From: Chersky-265 sp035275285
Lineage (GTDB): Bacteria > Fibrobacterota > Fibrobacteria > UBA11236
Direction: 5' to 3'
DNA: 20,737 nt
Assembly (NCBI GenBank): GCA_035275285.1
Contig: DATENA010000009.1
Location: 1 to 20,737, forward strand
The notes beneath the pieces were generated by a model that had not been told where the DNA came from, searched no databases, and worked only from the letters and a program-made list of their open reading frames with translations. The position numbers and the translations under genes were made by a program. This document shows, piece by piece, positions 15,401 through 20,737 of this stretch (the stretch's first letter is position 1; every line of letters starts with the position of its first letter).

Positions 15401-16681
15401 CTATCCTCCTTTTCCCGCACCTTCGGAATCCGCCGCGCCCGCGGCGGCCCCCGCCCGCGCGGCCGGCCACGCCAGCTCGCCCGAGCCCAATCGCATCAGC
15501 AACAGCGCCGTCAGCCGCGCCCGTTCCGGCAGGCTGTCCAGCGCCAGCCACTCCAGGGGGCCGTGGATGTTGTCGCCGCGGGCCCCCAGGGTATCCACGT
15601 TGGGAAGCCCCGCCGCCGCCAATTTGTTCCCGTCCGACACGCCGCCGCTCGCCTGCCAGCGCAGATCAAGCCCCAGGTCCCTGCCGCAGTCCGCCGCCGC
15701 CCGCAGCAAATCCAGGGTCCCGCCCTCCAGGGGCTTGGGCGGCGAGGTGAAAAGCCCGTGCAGCTCCAGGGAGTAGCCATCGCGCGCGGCGAACCCGGAA
15801 GCCAGGCCGCGCAGGAAATCCTCCGCCGCCGCCTGGTCCCCCGCGTCCCACGCCCGCAGGTTGAAGCGCGCGATGGCCAGATCGGGCACGCGGTTGAGCG
15901 CGCCGCCGCCTTCCACCTTCCCCACGTTCACGTCCAGGCCGGGCCGGCCCTTGCCGAACCGTTCCAGTTCCACGATGAACTCCGCCAGCGCGTGGATGGC
16001 GTTGCGGCCCAGATGGGGATCGCGGCCCGCATGGGCGGCCCGGCCGCGGATCACCGCCGCGAAATTGCCGGACCCCTTGCGCGCGCCCACCAGGTTCCCG
16101 TCGGGCAGGCAGGGTTCGAAGAGCAGGCCCAGATGGTTGCGTCCCGCCGCTTCCCGCAGCAGGGGCAGGGATCCGGGGGAACCCAGTTCCTCGTCCGGAT
16201 TGAGCAGTACTTCCCAGCCCACCCGGGCCGCGAAAGGACTGGCCTCCAAGGCTTCCAAGGCCTTGAGCAGGATGACCAGGCCGCCCTTGGCATCCGCCCC
16301 GCCCGAAGCGTGCAGGACCCCCGGCTCCAGGCGCGCGGCCTCGGCTCCGCCCGCAGGCGTCCCGCTCCCGTACACCACGTCGTAATGGATGCCCAGGAAA
16401 ACCCGCAGGGGCGCGTCGGGGCGTTTGCGGAAGCGCAGGGCCTTGCCCAGGGGAAGCCGCGCCTGGCGCCCCAGGGAATCGATCACGGCCATGGGCGGGA
16501 GCTCCAGTTCTTCGCAAGCGCCGCCCAGCGGAGCGAAAGCGGCTTTCAACTTGGCGGCCATATGCGCCAGGCCTGCCAGGTCTTGGCTGCCGGAGCGCAC
16601 CCCCACCCAATCGACGACGAGATCCGTCATCGCGGAGGATTGCGCCGCAAGGTTTGCGAGATAAGGGGCATAGCGCTGCAT
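15401..16681 (-). CDS. M20-family metallohydrolase, candidate succinylglutamate desuccinylase
   Basis: Protein of 426 residues of the M20 (carboxypeptidase G2/DapE/ArgE) family of zinc aminoacylases and peptidases. In numbering from the ATG at 16681, the metal ligands and catalytic residues are: HYD (His99, Asp101), GADAKGG (Asp130), PDEELGS (Glu164/Glu165), LFEPC (Glu189) and DNIHGPLEW (His373). The dimerisation lid domain lies between ~200 and ~315. It is the first gene of the AST cluster, 4 nt from the aminotransferase. No M14-type AstE is in the cluster, so this enzyme is the likely one to split N-succinylglutamate into glutamate and succinate. That substrate is an inference; family members commonly hydrolyse N-acyl amino acids. 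A TTG at 16735 would add 18 residues. Confidence 0.85.
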   Translation of the reverse strand: MQRYAPYLANLAAQSSAMTDLVVDWVGVRSGSQDLAGLAHMAAKLKAAFAPLGGACEELELPPMAVIDSLGRQARLPLGKALRFRKRPDAPLRVFLGIHYDVVYGSGTPAGGAEAARLEPGVLHASGGADAKGGLVILLKALEALEASPFAARVGWEVLLNPDEELGSPGSLPLLREAAGRNHLGLLFEPCLPDGNLVGARKGSGNFAAVIRGRAAHAGRDPHLGRNAIHALAEFIVELERFGKGRPGLDVNVGKVEGGGALNRVPDLAIARFNLRAWDAGDQAAAEDFLRGLASGFAARDGYSLELHGLFTSPPKPLEGGTLDLLRAAADCGRDLGLDLRWQASGGVSDGNKLAAAGLPNVDTLGARGDNIHGPLEWLALDSLPERARLTALLLMRLGSGELAWPAARAGAAAGAADSEGAGKGG

Positions 16682-16723
16682 GTTCGGACGCGGATCCTGT
16701 TGAGGTCCTGGATGGTTCCCGAG

Positions 16724-16755
16724 TCTATAATTCAAAAAAATCCCAATAAAGTCAA
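16724..16755 (-). promoter_or_regulatory. Candidate promoter of the AST cluster
   Basis: On the minus strand TTGACT (16750-16755) precedes AATTAT (16727-16732) by 17 nt, or TATAGA (16724-16729) by 20 nt. The site lies ~43-75 nt upstream of the M20 start in a strikingly AT-rich patch. The -35 lies within the left arm of the inverted repeat at 16742-16761, so any protein or RNA structure formed there could control it. Confidence 0.5.
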
Positions 16756-16868
16756 GATCCGCACTGCATCCGGGCCTGGAAAAACGGAAAGGAGGATCGG
16801 GAAGTCCGCAAATGGGAAGAGCCCGGTGTTTAGCCGAGCCTCCCGCACCGGGTTTTGATTTTATTGGG
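16742..16868 (+). ncRNA. Candidate structured RNA bounded by 20-bp inverted repeats
   Basis: The left arm (16742-16761, CCCAATAAAGTCAAGATCCG) and right arm (16849-16868) are inverted repeats matching at 17 of 20 positions. All three differences are transitions that become G-U pairs in plus-strand RNA, so on that strand all 20 positions pair; on the minus strand the same positions are C-A mismatches. A perfect TATAAT lies just outside on the plus strand (16726-16731), placing a start at about 16738. Inside, CCGGGC/GCCCGG and CCCGGTG (16822-16828)/CACCGGG (16846-16852) offer further, partly competing stems. Another perfect TATAAT faces it on the minus strand (16882-16887). It matches no RNA family I know. 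A leader element of the AST operon or a small inverted-repeat mobile element are alternatives. Confidence 0.4.
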
Positions 16869-17006
16869 GAGGTACCGCATGATTATACCCGCCCCAGCGC
16901 AGGCCCCTGACCTGCTCACGAGAACGAGTCTAGAGGGTGGCGCGGAAGACCGTCCAGTACATTTCACCTTCAATGCCGAGCAATCGGCCCGGGCCGGAAA
17001 ACCGGG

Positions 17007-17954
17007 TCATTCCTGGGGATTTCCGGAATCGGAAGAGGTTCCGGCGGCCGGACGCGCGCCGGTCCGGACCGGCATGGCTTCCGGAAGCGCTCCCGCGCCC
17101 TCTTCCAGGCTGCACGGGAACAGCTGCAAGGCCAGCGCATAGATGCGGTCCCCCTGCCCGCCGCCGCCGTCATCCGATTCGGCCAGCTCGCGCACCTCCG
17201 CGCGCAACGCGTCGATGCGCTTCTTGATGCGCTCGCGGCCCCGCGGGGAAATCGAGAAGGAAGCGACGTTGAACTGCCGCTCGGAAGGCGGAAAGCGGTC
17301 CAGGTTCTCCAGCGCCAGGCCGATGAACGCCTTGTTGTGCTCCAGGGCGGCGGCGCCCCGGAAAGCCTTGCCCGCGGCCAGATGGCGATCGTTCACGCCA
17401 TAGCCGTTGGCCAGCTTCTTGATCAGCTTCAACTCCAGCAGGACGCGGATGGCTTCTTCCACCTGCTCCGGAGACAAGGAGGGGAAGATGTTCTTGGCGA
17501 TGCGGGCCGGGCTGGAATGGTCCGGGTGCAATCCGAAGTAATGCCAGACCACGCCGTAATACCAGCGCGCATAGAAGCGGTGCTGGGATTCGCCGAGCGT
17601 GCGGGCGCGCGATCCGTGGAAGCGGGCGAGCCGGGCATGGTAATGGCTCTTTTCCTCGGCGGATTTCGATTGGTTGAACTGGATCAGCAGTTCGAAATAG
17701 TCCATCTCCGCCGGTTCCAGTCCCATGGCCCGGCCGAGCCTGAGCCGCAGGTTCTGGCTCAGGTTCTTGCGGCCCTTGATCACGGCTGAAATGAAACTGG
17801 AACTGGAAAGAGACAGACCGGGCGATCGCGCGAAAGCGCGCAGGGAGAATTCCCGATCCCGGGATTTCCGGTGCGCGAAAAACCCTTCCAGAAAGGTCCG
17901 ATAGTCCAGGTATGAAAATATCCGGGGCGGTTCTTGCGGGGCCGTGGATCCCAT
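17007..17954 (-). CDS. TIGR02147/DUF4423 family protein, probable regulator
   Basis: Protein of 315 residues of the TIGR02147 family, found as many paralogs in Fibrobacter and also in Bdellovibrio-like bacteria. The N-terminal signature is IFSYLDYRTFLEGFFAHRK. A helix-turn-helix-like stretch follows (FSLRAFARSPGLSLSSSSFISAVIKGRKNLS, ~36-66), then the DUF4423-type domain to ~270 (MDYFELLIQFNQSKSAEEK, ALENLDRFPPSERQFNVASFSIS). The last ~45 residues are low-complexity. Members are presumed transcriptional regulators, but targets are unknown. The ATG at 17954 has GAGGAAAAG ~10 nt upstream. It is read in the same direction as, and located just upstream of, the AST cluster, so local control is possible but unproven. 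Confidence 0.9.
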   Translation of the reverse strand: MGSTAPQEPPRIFSYLDYRTFLEGFFAHRKSRDREFSLRAFARSPGLSLSSSSFISAVIKGRKNLSQNLRLRLGRAMGLEPAEMDYFELLIQFNQSKSAEEKSHYHARLARFHGSRARTLGESQHRFYARWYYGVVWHYFGLHPDHSSPARIAKNIFPSLSPEQVEEAIRVLLELKLIKKLANGYGVNDRHLAAGKAFRGAAALEHNKAFIGLALENLDRFPPSERQFNVASFSISPRGRERIKKRIDALRAEVRELAESDDGGGGQGDRIYALALQLFPCSLEEGAGALPEAMPVRTGARPAAGTSSDSGNPQE

Positions 17955-18034
17955 GTCTTGGCTTTTCCTCGGGAATCGGTGGGAACGAATGGGAAAACCC
18001 GTTGCGCACCAAAAGTACGCACTTTAAGCCATGA

Positions 18035-18062
18035 TCGGCAACCCGCATTAGAGGGCTAAAAT
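18035..18062 (+). promoter_or_regulatory. Possible promoter of the 18.1-18.3 kb RNA
   Basis: TCGGCA (18035-18040) and TAAAAT (18057-18062) are spaced by 16 nt. They match sigma-70 consensus at 4 and 5 of 6 positions. No protein gene follows on this strand before the terminator at 18251-18277, so the product would be a non-coding RNA starting near 18069. Confidence 0.35.
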
Positions 18063-18068
18063 TATGAT

Positions 18069-18285
18069 TTATGGGCGGTTCCAATGCCCTGGGGATGGGT
18101 CAGCGGAATTCCATTTTCATTCGGCACGCAACAAAGGGAGATGCGGTAACGCCCCAAAAGCGGTAAAAGCCCCTCCGCGCCCTCCCCGGGTCAGCGGAAG
18201 GCGGGTCAGGCAGTCGAGTCCGGACCGCCCCTCGGCATCTCCCCCATTTGCAGGGGCCTTCCAACGGGAGGCCCCTGTTCATTTC
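18069..18285 (+). ncRNA. Candidate non-coding structured RNA with terminator
   Basis: No coding frame is convincing here, yet strong pairing is visible. CAAA-GGGAGATGC (18132-18144) pairs with GCATCTCCC and, after a 3-nt bulge, TTTG (18236-18250), closing a domain of ~90 nt. Inside it GGCGG-G-TC (18200-18207) pairs with GACCGCC (18223-18229). Immediately after the closing stem comes a 12-bp terminator-like hairpin. The 12-mer GGGTCAGCGGAA occurs at 18097-18108 and again at 18188-18199. It does not match SRP RNA, RNase P RNA, tmRNA or any riboswitch core I can recall; a 6S-like rod was considered but the pairing is not of that form. The start at 18069 is inferred from the promoter candidate. 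Confidence 0.4.
18251..18277 (+). terminator. Intrinsic-terminator-like hairpin
   Basis: CAGGGGCCTTCC (18251-18262) pairs with GGGAGGCCCCTG (18266-18277): 12 bp including one G-U, with loop AAC. TTCATTTCC follows on the plus strand, a moderate T-tract; the minus strand has none. It therefore ends plus-strand transcription, although no plus-strand gene lies upstream, which is the main argument for a non-coding RNA. Confidence 0.6.
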
Positions 18286-18589
18286 CGCTTATCGGGGATG
18301 GGTTCTTTTTGTCGGGGGCCCTATCTCCATTGATATGGAGCGGTCGCGCTTCCCTCCCAACTTTATTTTTTCTTCGCCTTCGGATGGAAGGGCTTCGCAA
18401 GAGCACGGGCAGGGAATGTCACGGAGAAGCGGCAATGACGGAGGCGGGCCGTGACGTTCATCGTTTCCGATGCGCCCGGTGACGATAAAAGCGACGAGAC
18501 AAAATGCGACTTCCATATCGTGAAGCGCAGGAGCGCATTGGAGAGGATTCAATAGCCCACTTGAAAATGAAAACAAAGAGGGGGTAGTC
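18286..18589. other. Gene-poor stretch with several small hairpins
   Basis: I see no supported protein gene. The stretch contains a CTCCAT-TGAT-ATGGAG hairpin (18325-18340), a GGAGCG/CGCTTCC stem followed some bases later by a T-rich run near 18361-18370, and a CATCG/CGATG hairpin near 18459-18472. None is diagnostic. Confidence 0.5.
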
Positions 18590-18703
18590 ATGAAGCCAAT
18601 GAATATGGGCCTAAAATTTCTTACTTTATGGCTCTGTTCCTTGAATGCCAAGGAATCGAGCGAATGGTCCGAAACCATTATGAGATTTGCCGGGCTGAAG
18701 TGA
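18590..18703 (+). CDS. Possible small ORF with signal-peptide-like N-terminus
   Basis: The ATG at 18590 is preceded by GAGGGGG, 5 nt away. It opens a 37-residue frame starting MKPMNMGLKFLTLWLCSLNA, which looks like an export signal or membrane peptide, followed by a short charged tail and TGA. It lies 69 nt upstream of rtcA on the same strand, so it could be a leader peptide, a small membrane protein, or the remnant of a secreted-protein gene. Codon use is more AT-rich than in neighbouring genes, which weakens the case. No homolog is recognised. Confidence 0.3.
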   Translation: MKPMNMGLKFLTLWLCSLNAKESSEWSETIMRFAGLK

Positions 18704-18772
18704 GTTTCATGCTTTCGTAAAACGCGAATGGCCTTCGGGGGTTCCAAAATCGAAAATGAATAGTACGCGAAT

Positions 18773-19810
18773 TTGAAGCCGGACGAAATCATCCTGGACG
18801 GATCCGAAGGCGAAGGCGGGGGGCAAATCCTCCGTTCCTCCCTGGCCCTGTCCATGGCCACCGGAAAGCCGTTCCGCATCCATCGCATCCGCGCCGGCCG
18901 CAAAAAGCCGGGCCTGATGCGCCAGCATCTGGCCTGCGTCAAGGCCGCGGCCCGCGTGTGTTCCGCCCAGGCGGAAGGGGCCGAACTCGGATCCATGGCC
19001 CTGTCTTTCCGGCCCGGTCCCATGGTCCCGGGCCGCTATGCGTTCTCCGTGGGCAGCGCGGGCAGTTCCACCTTGGTCTTCCAGACCTTGATGCCGGCCC
19101 TTATCACCACGGGCAGGCCCTTCGAAATCACCCTGGAAGGCGGAACCCATAATCCCGCCGCGCCTTCCCTGGATTTCCTGGATCGCGTCTACCTGGCCGC
19201 CCTGAGGCGCATGGGAGTGGACGCCGTCATCACGGTGGAGCGCCGCGGCTTCTTTCCTGCCGGCGGCGGCAAGTGGACCGCGGCGGTCGTTCCCGGCGGT
19301 GCGCTTATGCCCTTGCGGATTCCCGAACGCGGACGGAGGCTCGGGCAAACGGCCAAGGTGCTCTGGAACCGCATCCCGCCCCAAGAGCCCGAGCGAGCGC
19401 GGGCCCATCTCTCGGCCGGCCTGGGCTGGGACCCTGCCGACGTCGAAACCGAAGAGGCCGTGGAGTCGCCGGGCCCGGGCAACGTGATCCTGGCGGAGTT
19501 GCGCTACGAGCATATCACGGAGATGGTCACCGCCTTCAATCCGTTCGGCGCTTCCCCGGAAGCGGTATGCGACGGATTGATGGCGGACGTCCGCCGCTAC
19601 CGGGAACACGAGGCGCCGGTAGGGTGGCGTTTGGCGGATCAAGTGCTGTTGCCGATGGCGTTGGGAGAGGGCGGGACGTTCCGCACCATGCCCCTGAGCA
19701 GGCATACCCTGACCAATATCGAAACGATCGGCCGATTTTCGGAACGGAAGATAGAGGTGCGGGAGGTGGGCGGGGGCGTGGTGGAGGTGGGAGTCTCAGC
19801 GAGTCATTAA
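18773..19810 (+). CDS. rtcA: RNA 3'-terminal phosphate cyclase
   Basis: Protein of 345 residues, typical RtcA length. RtcA uses ATP to convert RNA 3'-phosphate ends to 2',3'-cyclic phosphates through an adenylated-histidine intermediate, and can also adenylate 5'-phosphates. The N-terminal signature is LDGSEGEGGGQILRSSLALS; RAGRKKPGLMRQHL and GSAGSSTLVFQT follow. The catalytic His is His311 in SRHTLTNIETIGRF. The only start upstream of the conserved block is TTG at 18773, because an in-frame TAG precedes it; there is no clear ribosome site. Neither RtcB nor the RtcR regulator is in view. The gene could be co-transcribed with the small ORF at 18590. Its role is probably RNA repair or end processing. 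Confidence 0.95.
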   Translation: MKPDEIILDGSEGEGGGQILRSSLALSMATGKPFRIHRIRAGRKKPGLMRQHLACVKAAARVCSAQAEGAELGSMALSFRPGPMVPGRYAFSVGSAGSSTLVFQTLMPALITTGRPFEITLEGGTHNPAAPSLDFLDRVYLAALRRMGVDAVITVERRGFFPAGGGKWTAAVVPGGALMPLRIPERGRRLGQTAKVLWNRIPPQEPERARAHLSAGLGWDPADVETEEAVESPGPGNVILAELRYEHITEMVTAFNPFGASPEAVCDGLMADVRRYREHEAPVGWRLADQVLLPMALGEGGTFRTMPLSRHTLTNIETIGRFSERKIEVREVGGGVVEVGVSASH

Positions 19811-19837
19811 AGACCGCGATTCAGCGTATTGCCTTGA

Positions 19838-19999
19838 AAGGCGCCGGATATCCGGCTCCATGCCAAGCTGGAAGCCGGGAAAAACGGCGAAGCGGTGCCG
19901 CCGAATGAGGACATCGGCGATTCCACGCCCCTGATCCACGATACGGTCCCGATCGACCAGGCGTTCTTCGCTTTGAATCCGCCGGGCGGGAAGCGATCA
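19838..19999 (+). pseudogene. Possible gene remnant after rtcA
   Basis: A plus-strand frame opened by a stop at 19835 reads with protein-like composition (KLEAGKNGEAVPPNEDIG, STPLIHDTVPIDQAFFALNP). It lacks an upstream start and runs antisense into the 3' end of the SRPBCC gene. It may be the tail of a decayed gene, or chance. No family is recognised. Confidence 0.2.
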
Positions 20000-20455
20000 G
20001 TTCCAGTTGTCGATTTTCAGATCGCGGGGCGAAGGCTTCCCTTTTCCGGTCGCCAGGTATTCCCGGAGGCTTAGCAGGAAGACCGCCCACTTGGTGCTGC
20101 AATGGTTCGTGAACTCGACCGCCTCGCGCCAGTTCCTATGGCCGAAGAGGAGGATGGTCTGGCCGTCCTGCTCGGATAGCTCGAAGGTGACGTCGGTCCC
20201 TACCCATTCGGGCGGCCCGTCCACGCAGCGCCAGCGGACATTCTTCGGGGGATTGAGTTCCTTCGCTTCCATGACCATTTCGCCTTTGAGCTCGCCGGTG
20301 GGCGTCCGGAAGGTGAATTTGATTTTCCCTCCGATCCGTTCCTCGCCCGCGGTTTCCTCGGTCCACCACTGGGCCAGGCCTTCGAGGGTTGTCAGGGCTT
20401 TGTAGACTCGGGTTGCAGGGGATTTGATCCCGATGCGATGGATGATGTCGACCAT
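19997..20455 (-). CDS. SRPBCC/AHSA1-like domain protein
   Basis: Single-domain protein of 152 residues of the START/Bet v 1-like SRPBCC superfamily, nearest to the AHSA1 (activator of Hsp90 ATPase homolog 1-like) group. Typical blocks are HRIGIKSPATRVYKALTTLEGLAQWW at the N-terminus, GGKIKFTFRTPTG in the sheet, VTFELSEQDGQTILLFGHRNW, and the long C-terminal helix (FTNHCSTKWAVFLLSLREYL). Such proteins bind hydrophobic ligands; no specific function can be read. The ATG at 20455 has GGAGG 6 nt upstream. It is divergent from an HxlR-family regulator whose start is only 17 nt away. Pairing of AHSA1-type genes with small winged-helix regulators is common, suggesting the regulator controls this gene. 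Confidence 0.88.
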   Translation of the reverse strand: MVDIIHRIGIKSPATRVYKALTTLEGLAQWWTEETAGEERIGGKIKFTFRTPTGELKGEMVMEAKELNPPKNVRWRCVDGPPEWVGTDVTFELSEQDGQTILLFGHRNWREAVEFTNHCSTKWAVFLLSLREYLATGKGKPSPRDLKIDNWN

Positions 20456-20472
20456 ATTTGCCTCCGGAAAGG

Positions 20473-20737
20473 GTGAGACAGGGAAAGCATACGCTTCGGT
20501 CGCATTGCCCGGTCAACTATGGCCTTGAGGCTTTCGGGGACCGTTGGGCGCTCTTGATCCTGCGGGACATCGTTTTCCGGGGGAAAAGGACTTATGGCGA
20601 GTTCCTCAAATCGGAAGAGGGGTTCGCGACCAATATCCTGGCTTCCCGCTTGGAACGGCTGATGGGGGCGGGCATCCTCCGGCGCGAGGCGGATGAAGCG
20701 GATGGGCGGAAGGATATCTATTTCCTCACCGAAAAGG
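20473..20737 (+). CDS. HxlR-family transcriptional regulator, partial at right edge
   Basis: An open frame of 88 codons continues past the window end. It encodes the HxlR/MarR-like winged helix: HCPVNYGLEAFGDRWALLIL, then LRDIVFRGKRTYGEF, a recognition region (FATNILASRLERLMGAGIL) and the start of the wing (GRKDIYFLTEK). Cys12, ahead of the DNA-binding domain, is the residue that senses oxidants or electrophiles in HypR/HxlR-type proteins. The GTG at 20473 is the best upstream start, though AAAGG directly abuts it. It is divergent from the SRPBCC gene, with overlapping control regions. The missing C-terminal part is probably only ~25-35 residues. Confidence 0.9.
   Translation, partial: MRQGKHTLRSHCPVNYGLEAFGDRWALLILRDIVFRGKRTYGEFLKSEEGFATNILASRLERLMGAGILRREADEADGRKDIYFLTEK

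Noticed and set aside
12817..15750. Plus-strand open frame of 977 codons opposite the AST genes
   Set aside because: It is antisense to astA, the aminotransferase and the M20 gene, which have clear family signatures; the antisense translation has none.
16879..17142. Plus-strand ORF of 87 residues with a good ribosome site (GGGGAGG) just after the inverted-repeat segment
   Set aside because: Its second half runs antisense to the regulator gene at 17007-17954, it uses rare codons for this genome (ATA, AGA, CTA) and its composition is low-complexity. The ribosome-like GGGGAGG is partly explained by the repeat arm.
18188..18212. Similarity of GGGTCAGCGGAAGG to the apical domain of SRP (4.5S) RNA
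   Set aside because: The AGCAG segment opposite and the GGTCAGGTCCGGAAGG spacing are missing, and the surrounding pairing does not make the SRP hairpin.
18200..18235. T-arm-like AGTCGAGTCC suggesting a tRNA
   Set aside because: No acceptor stem, D-arm or anticodon arm can be built around it, and no CCA end follows.

Overview
The window looks like a piece of a GC-rich chromosome from a member of the Fibrobacterota, probably an environmental lineage. The main taxonomic clue is the protein at 17007-17954, which belongs to the TIGR02147/DUF4423 family. That family is greatly expanded in Fibrobacter and otherwise found mainly in predatory bacteria such as Bdellovibrio. The assignment is an inference from this family and from base composition. 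I see no phage, transposase, CRISPR array, rRNA or tRNA.

Region 1 (128-4202, minus strand) is an envelope-stress module resembling CpxP-CpxR-CpxA: a small Spy/CpxP-like lipoprotein, an OmpR-family response regulator and a HAMP-containing histidine kinase. It is followed by an HD-GYP-type protein whose HD metal-binding pair is degenerate. Upstream sits a tandem GTAAC-N5-GTAAC site that resembles a CpxR box.

Region 2 (4279-7498) is a set of apparently unrelated genes: a Gfo/Idh/MocA oxidoreductase preceded by a 19-bp tandem repeat, a rhomboid protease, a conserved hypothetical with a PD-(D/E)XK-like core, and a small secreted protein.

Region 3 (7876-16887) is the metabolic heart. A minus-strand cluster encodes arginine catabolism by the arginine succinyltransferase (AST) route: M20 hydrolase, class III aminotransferase (AstC role), AstA, AstD, a lipoprotein/beta-barrel protein, and AstB. 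The usual M14-type AstE is absent, and the tightly coupled M20 hydrolase is the obvious candidate to replace it. A DUF1338 (2-oxoadipate dioxygenase/decarboxylase-like) gene converges on astB. Upstream of the cluster lies an unusual 127-bp segment with 20-bp inverted ends, flanked by two perfect TATAAT boxes facing each other.

Region 4 (17007-20737) holds the TIGR02147 regulator and a long gene-poor stretch. That stretch contains a probable structured RNA ending in a strong intrinsic-terminator-like hairpin and a possible 37-residue ORF. After it come an RNA 3'-phosphate cyclase (RtcA) and a divergent pair: an SRPBCC/AHSA1 protein and an HxlR-family regulator that runs off the right edge.

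The least explained and most interesting parts are the two candidate structured RNAs (16742-16868 and about 18069-18285), the AstE replacement, and the outer-membrane-type protein embedded in the AST cluster.
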